Assembly: GCA_016785225.1 (NCBI GenBank)
Contig: JAFBJZ010000861.1
Location: 2,669,001-2,733,000 of the forward strand
Direction of reading: 5' to 3'
Origin: Psettodes erumei
Lineage: Eukaryota > Chordata > Actinopteri > Pleuronectiformes > Psettodidae
Length of the DNA: 64,000 bases
Made by a program: the position numbers and the translations under genes. Shown here one piece after another: positions 1 through 12,800 of this stretch (position 1 is its first letter; each line of letters begins with the position of its first letter). The notes beneath the pieces were generated by a model. It did not search any database. It saw nothing but the letters and a program-made list of their open reading frames with translations, and had not been told where the DNA came from.

Positions 1-2965
1 TTTTGATCAGTCTTCTTCAGATTTGATAGAAGATGGGATTTCGGTCTCTGTAGTTTGAAAGGCTGGTCTACTAAATAATGTGCCCTCTTCAAGCCTGTCC
101 GGTTTTGCTTTGAATGAAAATTACTTTTTGAAAGGTGCATTTAATTACTCATCTTCAGCAGTTGCCATTTTTACTGGAAATAATTATGAGAAAAGAAGAA
201 AGATCACTTTGGTATGATAAAGTCCAAGGTTTCAGCCATCCGAACTGCATCAGAGCATATTGACAAAAAGGAATCTTGTTGAGTGACAGCTCTTTAGCAA
301 TAAAATGCCAGTGTTTTATGATCATGTTTTTTAGAGTGCACACCTTGGGCTGATGTTTGAGAGGGAGAACTATTGTGTTTAATTCACAAACCTCCTCAAA
401 AGGTCAAACGTGGGCTACAATGTGCACTGGTACCCAGAAACCTGCTTCATAGTCATAACTTTGTCAGTAATGCTTTAAAGGCCATGCACTGCACACATAC
501 ACACACACGCAAATCCATGCAGGTGATTTTAAGATGATTTAAAGATGTCCACTGAGAAAAAGGCCTGCTGAAAACAGGTGTTGTCAGCAAATAATACTTC
601 TGCTGGTGGAAACAAGTGTCGTTCATTTGAACACGATCTGGCCAATCAAAGTGGCCAAGGTGACATCATTTTGAAGGTACTGATTCACAGGTTTTAAGGT
701 TTACACGCATGGAATCTTTAATGCAGTGGTACACATTTTTACTCCACACAGTCAGAGACTAACAACTAACGATCACTCAGCAAAAATCTTATCCTGTGTT
801 GAGTTTTGTAGGATTTCTATGTTTTTTTAAACAATAACCCTGTCTCTTCAAGGCTTCTCAAGAAATATTAAGTGTAAATTCATACTATTTCTACAAGTCC
901 AACTTTCTTCAGTCTTTTTCGTAGCTGTGTTGCTTTATTTTCAGTGCTGTCTTTGATACAGAAGAGAGGGGCACAGGAAAGTGCAGGCAACAGTTGAGTT
1001 CCACCTACTCCTCTCCCCTCAACCCTTTAATCTCTTAACCATCAACACAGTTCATAGACAGGTTTTTGTTTGTTCACTGAGTGTTTCCTTATTGTTTTTG
1101 AGTTATTATTTTCCCTCCTTTCTCCTTTCCTCTTTCCTCCCTTCCTTCCTTCCAGTTACAAGCCCTTATCATAGTCATCCTGTCCCACATAGGATTCAGA
1201 AAGGCACCTCTCAACTCGGGCCCCTTGGGCTTTTGTTTTCCTTCTGTGTCAGAAGCATCTGAGGTTGGCATCTCTTCTGATCTTGCTGTATAGTTAAAAA
1301 AGACAACCAACCTCTCCTCCTCCTGCTTGTTTATTTCTTTTTATAGCACCCATCCTTTCTCCTTCTCCTGTTCTTTCCCTCTGCCTGGTCAGTTTACCTG
1401 CGGCGCTGGAAGCCCAACAGAGGTGGTTTTGTCTCATATGTGAAAGGCAAAGCTTTCATCCTCTGCCTGCAAAAAGAAACACTTGATTTCTGTTTTCTCC
1501 ATGTATCTGCATCCTTCTGTCTGAATTTTTAAGCATTCTGAACATTGCTATGGCTGACACTGAAGCATAGCCCCCGGCTTACATGTGGCCAGGACCTCAA
1601 ACAGCAGGGGCACTTTCACAGGAGAGGAGAGAACTCAGCTTACAGTCTGTTTTAAAATCCACTGACAAGGGGGAAATCACATCAGATGCAGATGGGTTGA
1701 TAAAGGTTCCAAGTGTATCTGCAATGCTGTCACCGTGCTACTTCAACACTCTTATTTTGTTGCTGTAATGCTCTCTGATGTACCAACCTTTGTAGAACCG
1801 AGTGCTAAAGGGCGGACAAAAGAGTGTGAGAGAGAGAGAGAGAGATAAGAGCCACAGACACCAGAAGAGAGTAGAACAGAGTAGATGTAATGGCCTGAGT
1901 CTGTTGGTACTACAGAAGAAATAGAGGCAGAAATAGAGAGAACAGCATACAGAAGAGGCATTTTCCCTCTATGACTGAATGCAGTCCAAAGCAAATGGAT
2001 CTTTCTAAATGAAAGGTGGCTTTTAGTATAGTTTTACATGGCTAGCCACACAGCAATACTTTCTACTCTGCATGTGTGGAATTGCATGGTAAAATCAGAT
2101 AACAATATAAGATTAATTAAAAGAAGAAAATCATTCTTAATAATCAGAAATTAGGTATTTCAAATGTGAAAATGTGAGGTAAAAAATTCGTAAAGATTTT
2201 GTTTTTGGCAAAACCCCTTAAAAAACATTTCAGGGTTGATTGATCGACCTCCCTTTTGTAAGTCTAAGTTTTGTTTTGGAAGTCTGCGAAGCATCTGCAG
2301 GTGCTTTCTGGGTCCCACTGGTGCTTTGTCACAGTTTGCTCAGCGTTCTTATAATGAGGAGTGTGGCACTGAATCCCTCCTCTGCTATGTGCTGTAGACA
2401 CACTACACATACACAAATAAAAATGATTTATATGAATACAAAATCATACAGTACGAGGTCAACTTTCAGATCATCCAGTAGGGTCATTATTCTGGGATTG
2501 TTTAGTGCATACTGTTGGTAACAGTTTCTTGTTTAAGGAATATCACAGTCCTTCAGCGCATCTTTGAGACCTACAGCCATTCCTCTGTCTTGTTGCAATT
2601 ACTCTTGCCTTTGTTTAGGGAAAGTCGTCCCACAAAAACATGCCTTTTATAGGCCACCACAAATTAACAGCTGCTCCTGGGAAAGCAGAGAAACCCACTG
2701 CAAAAATTATCCCTCACGTGTGCCCTAGCACATCCAGCACTGTGTCTTTTCATAAATAATGTGATTATTTTTGGCTAATTTTATATCCAGATCATTTGGG
2801 GCAATTTAGGATTTATTAGCTCTGTCTCCGTACCAACACGGAGTCATCAGTTCACAATTGCGTTCTACATGAATGTAATTCTTTGTTCTTATGTTCTCTG
2901 CTTCTGTGTATGTTTGTAATGAGCAGCCAGGGAGCACATGGTGTGTGATCCGCTGTGTGACGCAG
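1..2965 (+). other. Intron upstream of first visible erbb4 exon (partial)
   Basis: No sequence resembling the preceding ErbB4 exon (end of domain III and the start of the cysteine-rich region) is visible here, so I read the stretch as the 3' part of an intron. It ends in an acceptor at 2964-2965. It contains a short GA repeat near 1828-1846 and a pyrimidine-rich stretch at about 1100-1155. I see no supportable gene. Confidence 0.75.
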
Positions 2966-3056
2966 GATGTTGGGGTCCTGGCCCAGACCAATGCCTCTCC
3001 TGCAAATACTTCAGCCGTGGACGCACCTGTGTAGATTCCTGCAACCTTTATGAGGG
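2966..3056 (+). CDS. erbb4: erbb4 exon (human exon 13 equivalent): start of cysteine-rich domain IV
   Basis: This 91-bp exon sits between an AG acceptor (gacgcag) and a gtgagt donor. It enters in codon position 2 and leaves with two bases of a Gly codon. The peptide begins CWGPGPDQCLSC and ends DSCNLYE, the conserved start of the second furin-like domain of ErbB receptors. The regularly spaced cysteines form disulfide modules of domain IV, which in this family takes part in the autoinhibitory tether. The short open frame hides it from simple ORF calling, but the cysteine pattern and phase agreement with the next exon make it certain. Confidence 0.95.
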
Positions 3057-6000
3057 GTGAGTTTTATGCACATGCATGTACGCCTACACTCATTCATCAC
3101 TGCCCAAGGGTTTTCAAGATTGAAAACTCGAAAAATACTTGAAAAAACTTGAAAAATAGAAATCTCTTGTAGAGACCTAGCCCCTGGGCAATGCACTTTT
3201 GATGATGAATGAAAATAGTAAGGCGAATAGATTTCCTTTCCATTTTCATAAAGCCTGATTTCATACATGCAACAATGAGAAGGATTCAAGGTTTCATTTG
3301 CCTATCATTGAAGTTGTATATTTCTTTTATGCTCAAAAAATAAAACAAACCACTAATCTGTGCTTTGTCTAGGTTGTGAATTTTGTGAAACTGAACAAGA
3401 AAGTAAATGTGGCGATGAGAACTGAATGAAAGGCCATGTTGGTTTATTTCACATCAGTCTGAATATTTTCAACTGTTAAAATTCTCTGCTGTAAACAATA
3501 CTGCTCTTCTTTGATTAGTACCTGCCAGACCTATATCAGTAGAACTCTCCACTGACTTAAAACAACAACAATAATAATGTCAATAAAGGGCAACTACCAT
3601 GTCCAGACCCTCTTGTACAATTCTGGAAATCTAAAAAATATGTATGAAAAAATATGAAGGCATATGCTTTTGAGCTTTTTTGAAATATCACCACCATCAT
3701 TCTTTCATACTGCAACTTGCAGGTTCCCAGTGTGGGAAAGATCAAACTGTTTTTTCTATGAAGGAGACAGACAGAACCCTGCAAAAACATTGTATAACTG
3801 CTTCAGGAGAGTGAGGGAGCAGTAAAGTGTGTTCCACTCATCAAATCGAGGGGGAAAAATTTAACACAAATCAACTGATTTCAGTCTGGAATTTTCAAGT
3901 AACCCTCTGTTGTTGGAAGACCTGCTGCAAAAACTGCTTATCAAAACTTAAATTTCAGATCAAGCACAGCCCAGGGCTCTTTGGTTACAGCCTTCAAACG
4001 AAGGAGTATTTTTTTTCCTGTTTACTATGAATGATGTTAAGAGCCGGGGGTGAAAAGAACAATTTAATACATGGTGGTAACTCTCAGTCTAAGACCCCTG
4101 CAGAGTGTCAAATTGATAGGGGTCCCTTGACTATAAAGAAAGTATAGCTCGATGCTCTCCACTTCACAATGGAAGGTGATGAAACCCGCTCCCCTGGTGA
4201 GTTTCATTAATAACATTTTAGATACTTTTCTTTGCAGAGCTGCTGTAATGATGCTTTTAAATTTTGAGTCCCCACTCAATCATAAAAGGTTTGGTGGCCA
4301 CATTGGCAAGAAATGCGGAGGACCGGACATGGCACTGTTAGGGCAGGGGGGCTAGGCGTGTCACTGCGTGTCACAGTCACTGCTTGCGCACGGGGCCACG
4401 CCCTGCCTACCTGTCCACCTGCACGTCAGCACCACCCACATCATCAGTGTCACCAGCACAACCAAGCAGGACTTCCCTGAATGCAACTAATACTCACAGT
4501 GTCTTTCATATGACTCATACTTTAAAAATGTCATATTTCACTTAGTTTTGTGATTACTTGTTCCCTTCTTAAAATTTATGAGTAAATTCAGACTATTCAA
4601 AACTATTTTGTAGGTTAAAATAATTGTGAGATCCATTGATTTTTTTTCCTACAGGACATGCAGTATTTATTGCATTGTGCATTTACTTTTCTTTCATGTC
4701 AGACCTGGTTTCGTTGACAACTCAGCATGGGTCAGACAGCAGCAAAACGACAAGGAGCTTGAATAGCGTAATATGTTAACTTTCTGTCACATTTTTAAAG
4801 CTTGTTTAAATGTTTACAAAGTCAGAACAATCTGGGCGCTGTTGTTCGAAATACCAAACAGGCAGTTTTATTTGCTTGTGTGAGCATACAGGTTTAGCAG
4901 AAGAGATTATGTCACAATGCCATTTAAAATGTATGGCCCTTTTTTTTTGCATTCAATCCATGTTAAGATTTATTACTCACTACAAATGTGTTGCTACATC
5001 CTTGCCCTGCAACGCACAGAAAATAGAAATAGGAAAACAGAACACAGCAGAACATCATGGAATAGCCAATAAGTCTTAAGTGTCAATGATATCTTCCAAC
5101 CACACTGCAGCCTTTATTATTTCAACCAGCTCACACCCAGACAAAAGCTTACCTCCCTTGCCTCCTGAAAGGTTTTCTGAAGGCCAGATGAAGCATAATT
5201 AATACTAATTTGATTTAGATCCCAATGGGCCTGCGGAAATGAAAGAAAAATCCCATTGCTGAGATGGAACGCACTGTTTTCTTACACTGACCAAAAGAGA
5301 AGTACCCAAAAGTCATTCTCCTTGTCCTGTTCTGACAAAGACAAAGTGCCAACTCAGTCACACTGTGGTCAAAATTTAATGACTTTTGGAGGCCACTCTG
5401 TTGTTCTGCTATTATAAGGGGATTGGAGAAATTGAATAACAAGGCACTTAATTTAATTGATCTTTGAAAACATTGCACCCCTTGCAGGTATTGCACCTTT
5501 CAAATGTGTCGACCCCCAGAGTGATGCTATCAGAATTACAGTGAGCTAATTAGCCGCAGTGCTTGTGGGTGTAAAGGCAGTCTGTGTCTGCCTAATGTTA
5601 TGGCTACATATTGACCTCTGTTTCCAAAGTAAGAATCAATGGGTTCACAATGGCAGACTGACACAAATCTATCCATTACTGACAATTCTCTATGTCAATC
5701 TCCATCCGTCTTTTTTGTTCTGGAAATGGCACCCTGAACTCTGAATTGATGGAGACATCATTGATTCATCAAACTGCTGCTCAGCAGTAATAGAACTTTT
5801 AAGAAGAACAATCTGTAAAATAAAATGTGAGACTAACCTTGTTATTGCAGTCATTATTTTGTATTATTTAGGAGCATCTCAACAAATCATTGTCAGTGAA
5901 GCTAATAGGTCGTTGCCCTGAATTTTGATACTACTACTTTGATACTATTAATACTAACAAATACAATTTTAATGATTTTAATAAATTTTAAATAATTGAC

Positions 6001-9000
6001 AGAAAAGTCCAATGACTCTATGCCATAATGTACTTCTGTTAAAATTGAGGTTTTATGAAGGGCTGCTGACATTTTTTGTTTCAGCATTTTTAGCAGGGAG
6101 AACAACAATTATCAACAAGTGTTTGACAGTTGACCTTCTGTGTTTTGATGGAACAATGAAACATGAGTAAATATCACTTACCTCATTAAATACGACAGAC
6201 ATCTTTTAGGATTTTCGCAGGGGTTGATGTGGTAAACAGGTGTGACTCATCATGTGGGTGCTGGTTTCACACTGCACTTAGGGTTCCATCCACTGACCGA
6301 ACATGACACATTTGTTTCCGACTCTGTTCCTCACCAATCTCAATCCCTCCCTCCCTCCCTCCCTCCCTCCCTCCCTCCCTCACTTTCCCCCACCTCTCTC
6401 AGGGATATTCGAGAGTATGCCAATGGGTCGGTGTGCGTGGAGTGTGATGCCCAGTGTGAGCGGGCTGACGATGACTCTCTGACCTGCCACGGTCCGGTAA
6501 GCTTGCGATTATCGACAACAACAGCGAGGCAGACTGAAGCGCCGGTTTCGTTAACTTCCTTCTTCATAGTGAAGAGGGCTGTTGCTTGAGCAGCTTGTTT
6601 ACATCAAGTGTTATAGCGATACACATGGTGGCATTATTCCATCGCTGAAATATGAGCTGCACTTTTGTTTTTCTTAGAGCTAAATCAAGATTTGTGTTGA
6701 TTAAGAGAGAGGTTCACTATTTTTCCAAGTTTGTCCTATAACAACAGTCAATAGATCCCCAAAAATTACAACAAAGGATGTTGAAAGTCAGCTGAAAGGG
6801 TCACAGCATTGCTTCACTCACGACAAACCAAATCACTTGGAGCTGCAGACATACCCTATGGTCATCTTCGACTATGATTAATTATTGCGCCTCTCAGCTT
6901 TGCTATTGATTGTGTCTCATGTTCTGACTCAAAGGCAAAACTGATTGTTTCAGCTCAGATCGGCATTAGTTCGCCTGCTGAATCTGCAAAGTGTTCTGTA
7001 TTCCGTTCATGGGCTTGTGTGTAACTCTAGTTTTATTTTATGTGAGCCATCAACCACCCATTCGGGGACAGCAATTCTTTTTTTTTTCTTTTTGTCCATT
7101 CATTAGCTACACCACTTATCCTTTAGAGGGTTGCAGCCAAACCCAGGCGACATTGGGCGAGTCTTTTGTAGGCATAATTGTTCTTTTTTTTCCCCCCTTA
7201 AAAGGCATTTGTGCTCTCAACAAACTTTTGCATTTCATAAGCTCTTAGAGAAGCAATAGAGCTTATTGAAAAATAGTTTGGTAGCAGCTGTACATTAGAT
7301 GGTGAAAAAAATCCCTGACCTTCATTTCTGTCTCCCTCTTGGGAACACAGCACCCACAGGCACACGAGGCCCCTGATCCTGTGCTTTCTCTTAAAATCTT
7401 ATCTTGCTGTTTGATAGAGCAGGATGTTTTGCGACACATGCAAGCCAGAGGGGCCGTGTGCTGTCTTTTGTGTCCCATCACACCCTTGTCAGATACTTTA
7501 GCCAATGTGGTTTAGAAGTGTGGAACTTTTTATTTAATTTCTGTGTGAGTGAACAAGCGCAAAGACCAAAGATAGCACATCTATAGTTGTTGGCATGAGT
7601 GGAGCATGTTTGTTGTTGTTGGAGGAGGAGATTTGTTGGTTTGATTATCTTGGTTGTTTACTTGATACCTCACACCCCTGCAACTTCAAGAAGAAACCTG
7701 TCTGTAGCTTAATTTAAGTAATTTGTAAAAAAAAAAAAAAAAAAGAGGGATTAAAAACTTCAAGAAGAACTTTGTAAAGATTTGAATCAGATGTTTTGAT
7801 GTTTTCAAATAGTTAATTAGAAAACATGCAGAATCATATTTGTCTGCACTTACCCAAAACCATGACCTTTCCTTAAACTAAACTTAATTCGTTGGTTGCC
7901 TAACAACTGACCAGACTTTGGTTGCAGACCTTACGTCTGCCTGTGACATTTCTTTTTATCCACCCTAACCACCTTTGGGTGACTCTGCTGTCATTTATAA
8001 TAATCGATAATCATTTATTCATTCATTTAAAACAAATGTTTCCCTGTAGAACAGAAATTTGATAGGGTTTATTATTTTGGCACCCTGTACCTTCAATTGA
8101 CAAGCACTTTTTTGATTTTTAATGTAGTATTTCAGCCTGTGAGCATGCGTGTGCCTGTCTTTTGTGGATCAGTGTGTGCATTTTTATGTGTTAGACCTGT
8201 CAGGATGTGTGTAGTGGAAATGTCCCAGGTAACCTGTTGGACTGCGTAAATGTCACATGTGCAGCACAGGCACACAAATGCATTACAGCAATCATGTAAG
8301 GGCTTAAGTGCCCATAGAAATCACATTACAGCGTACACACAGTGATTTGATAAGTCTAATGCCTTTTGTGGAGAGAAATTGGAGCAATGAATATGACTAC
8401 AGGTGTTGTTTTGGACAGAATAGTTAATGATGGTATATCTAGAGTAGTTGCTAGTGATTACTGTGATTTTCTGTAAAAGATAAGATTTATTTAAATACCA
8501 ATCACTCAAACATGTGAATTAAAGTTAGAAATGCAGTTGGTTCGGTTTTTTTCACAATCTCCTATAAATGCCCCGTACACCGTTGAACTTACTCTTTCCA
8601 TATTGTCAGTCATGCTTATATGTTCGACCTCATCATGTTTGTTTTGATGCCAAAATTTAAATGAAAAAAAATCCTTGTGTGAAGAAAGTAGGAACAGATC
8701 TCCTTGCTCCTCTTCCGTTAGCCCTCTGATGAGTTTAAAGACAAATTACAAAGCCATAGTAATTAAAATTTGTAATGTAAAGTCCTATGTTCTTGCTCTC
8801 TCTCTAACAATATGCTGCATCAAGGACACGTCACATACCCTGAAAGTATATGTCAATGTACTGTATATGAATCAGAATTTTTTTAATCCCTACTGTTTCT
8901 TTTCTACCCTTTTTCCCCCCACACTCCTTTCATCACTCCCCCTCATCAGTAATGCTTTAAAAACTTTTACAGTGTGGTATTTTAAGACTTCAGTTGATAC

Positions 9001-9785
9001 AGGGTATGAGGAGTTGGTCTTTGCATTATAATGAAATATCTCGTAAATCCTTCCTGATGTACCTGGTCATGCTTTGAAAAGCCTTTTATGTGGCTGCCTG
9101 TTAAAAGTCACGGCAATAAGCTCTGACACCGCATAGACTAATGGTCAGTCCTTGCGCCTTACTCAGGTGGTTTGTGCATGGAAGGGAAGGGAAAGGCAGA
9201 AGACATACTTAGACACAAACGCACACATATCCATCACACATGAACATCAGTGTGGAGTGCCCGAGTAGATCAATTTAAATTTACAGCAGGGTACTTTGGT
9301 TGTGACACAGTGCATCCCTGTCATTTAAAAAAAACATTTTTTTGATGCCCCAGTACCCTGCTGGCCCAAACACCGTTTGTTTGTTCTGTCAAGTAATTTA
9401 GCTTACTGATGCGAAGGGATTATTGGATACACACAGATATGTGCACACACACGCACACACACACACACACACACAACAAGAGCAATGGCTGGAAAGACGC
9501 TCGTAAAAGTGCCCGGCTCAATGCTAAAGCCAGTGAGTGCAGTGAGACTTTCAATTTGCATAATTGCACTGGAGTGAATGTTCATAAGTACACACATGCA
9601 GATAAGTTAAAAGAACACATGCCGAGGCTTTAGTATACACGCACTCACACACACACATGCATGCAAGCCTATGACAGACATTACACATTACTAGCATTCA
9701 AATGCTCCTCAGCTGGTTATCTGCCCTCAGTGTCATCTTTTTACCTCTGTGTCCTCTTTTTTTTAGTGAAACCAGTGTGTGTGTG

Positions 9786-9816
<31 letters not shown>

Positions 9817-12800
9817 ATGTGTACGTGTGTGCGTATGTATGAGGGTTTTTGTGTCATCTCTCTTCGTCATGTACATGGCATGTTAAAGGTCAGTATTTGT
9901 CAGTATTTATATCTGGCAATATTTGCATCCGTGCACAATGTCGACATTGGTGTAAGTGTTTATGTCTGTGTGATTTGATAACCATTCACAGTGTACGTAC
10001 AGTATGCGTGTATTTCTGTTGTTTGTCAATGAGACGTTCTTCAGGCCCGGTGATGATACGAGAGCGCTTCGCCTCTCCTCTTTTCCTCCCCTACCTCCTC
10101 CGGCGCCTATATTAGCTCCATAAATCCTGTTGTTATGGTCATTGTGTGTGCTGTGAGCGATGGTTATTATCTGCCCGCTCCGCTCACACTGCTTTATGTG
10201 TCTTGTCTGCTCTCTCCCTCCCCTCCCTATTTCTCTCTCTTTTTCCCTCTGTTATTCACACTTTATCTCGCTCGCTCTTACTGACTCTCTCCTCTGCTCT
10301 GTTATGCTGCACTCATGTCCACTCTCTCGCAATCACTTTCCCTTATTACTCATGAGTACGTATGTTTTCCCTTTTTGTGTCTCGCTTCTCACCACTTCAC
10401 GCTATATCTCTTTCGCTCCCTCACAGATGCAAGTGGCACAGTTTAGTTTGTAAAGCTGCTAAGAAAGCTGTACTAGGCAAGTCGATAATGTAGAAATATA
10501 CCCATCAATCAGTCTACTTTACAAACTGCTGCCACAGCAGATATCTCATCCCCTGAATTTGCAACGCTTCTGATTTGTCCTTTATGCCTGGATTTATGAG
10601 GTCAGGTATAACTATGGTATATAGTCTCTACAGGCAGGAAGTTTAGAATCAAAACCTGAGCGTAAAAACTGTCACCTAGACGTCTCTGAATGAAAGACGT
10701 CTAGAGGAATCCGGTCTAACCAGTTAAAACCAAAAATGTTGCAACGCGACATTATTTCTGTCCAAACTCCCACTTGTAATGAAGAAAACAGAACTGCTGA
10801 GAAATTCAAAGAATTATCATGACTAACATTTTCTGCAAACTAAAAAACAAAAAGCTTGTGGGTTTTTTTTTTAATCCCAATGGTCCTTTATTGTTAGTGC
10901 TGTAATTGTGTTGTAATGTAGTTATCAAAGTCACATAGACCAGGCTTAGTCAGAAATGACTCATTCTTATGCTCATCGTCTTCATAATAAATTGTCAGTT
11001 AAGTGCCTTGTCAAATGGCTGCTTAATACATTACTGACTTTTAATACAAAAGCCTTGTATGTATTGCTATGTATCTTATTAAGAATTACCATATGGTTTC
11101 AGAATGAGTATGCATCTGAAAAACTGTGTTTTCCTTACTTCCTGTAGGGCCCAGAGCACTGTGAGAAATGCCTCCATTTCAAGGATGGCCCAAATTGTGT
11201 GGAGAAGTGTCCCGATGGCCTGCAAGGTGCCAACAGCTTCATCTTTAAGTATGCTGAAGCCAACAACGAGTGCCACCCCTGCCATGCTAACTGCACCCAG
11301 GGGTAAGTGTACTTATCTGGTCAGAGGTTCAGTGCTCATTACTCCACAAGAGTAAGTATTTGTTGTCATTGTCCAGTGTTGTTGTCATCATTTGGTCATT
11401 CTTCATCATAACCAAACATTTCCAATCTAAGATTGTGGAAGAGGATGAAAGCTAATTATGAGGAAAATCAACCTGAAGATTTGATGACGCATATACTGTT
11501 TTCACTGGTAACCTTAAAACCTAAAATTCTGGACCAAACCTTAAGAGCTTGGTCACACCAACTTTTAAATCACCAATTCAGCCAATTCAGATTTGCTCCT
11601 GCTAGAATTCACACCGTTGTCCATTGACACTAGGAACTTGTGAAACTAAGAGCCAGAGGGTCCAAATGTGTTAGCTGTGTTGCCCAATCCAGTTTAGTAA
11701 AACTCTGTTGGAGACAAAGCTGCTCCTAACTCAGGCATGGTTTGAGACAGTCTGGAGACTGTTTCATGAACTGTGTTAACTCATAACTAAGTGACGTAAG
11801 CAAATTGTCTGGTTGGCTACTGTGGGTAGGTGGTGCTACTACAATACTCGAGAGCCCATCAGCCTCAGTAGCCAACAAACCATCAACAAAGTCAACAAAC
11901 CGCAGAGCTTCCAGCTCCACCGATTTCACAGGGACACTTGAATTTGGATTTCGTATACACTAATCACTGCAGAACAGCACATACTCCCAAGAAGTTCCTC
12001 TTCACAGTCCATGTCTCGCAAACATAAAATGATGACCCAACATCTTGCAGGATAAGATAAATAAATAAACAGATGAAGCCTGAAATGAAAGAAAAGAGAA
12101 AATAACTGAAAGTGAGAGGAGTCAGTGAAGTACCTTGCCACTCTCCATTGCTCTCTAGCCACTGATCGCTCAATGTAATATTCAACAAGGGTTGGTAAGA
12201 CATCATTTTGTATTTAACTCCACAGGGAGTTTATGTCACTTCCTCGTATGTTATTTCTCCTCTTCTGAGTGACAGCCTGCAGCTCGCTTGAGCATAACAA
12301 TGTAGTCGTAAATGGAAAACACCAGGCTGACACTTTGTCACGGGTGCAGCTTCATAAACAGGATGCCTCTCAAAAACACAAGCTTAGGGAGGGAGAGGGA
12401 AAGCGGGGGAGACAAAGACAGAGAAGGAAACACAGGAAGAAACCAATATTTTTTTTACATCTAAACATTCAAGACACCCACTAAATTTTGGAGCTAGTGT
12501 TAAGTCTGTCAGTCATGGAATAGTTTGCCAGTAATGCATACTGCACATGGAAAATTCGAATCATCAGCACAGGAGGATCGGTGCCTCTTCCAGCAGACAT
12601 CTTTGCTTTTCTTCAGATGATGATGTAGTCCGTCACTCTGAAAGTGAACATCTAGAATGAAGTTGGAGCAAAAGAAGTGCAAACAAGGCTTTAGTTTGGA
12701 ACTCATTTCAGGTTTTCCCACATGCATTAGAAAAAAACATGGCTTTGTTTGGTGATATTCCTGCCCATGCCTTCAAAGAAAAATATATTACCTTGTAAGC

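Larger units (their letters stand above)
6497..11147 (+). other. erbb4 intron (exon 14-15)
   Basis: Donor gtaagc; acceptor cctgtag at 11146-11147. It holds a poly-A run near 7727-7744, a CA tract at 9444-9475, a GT tract at 9775-9838, a CT-rich stretch at about 10205-10330 and a small inverted repeat at 10676-10704. No gene is supported. Confidence 0.9.
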
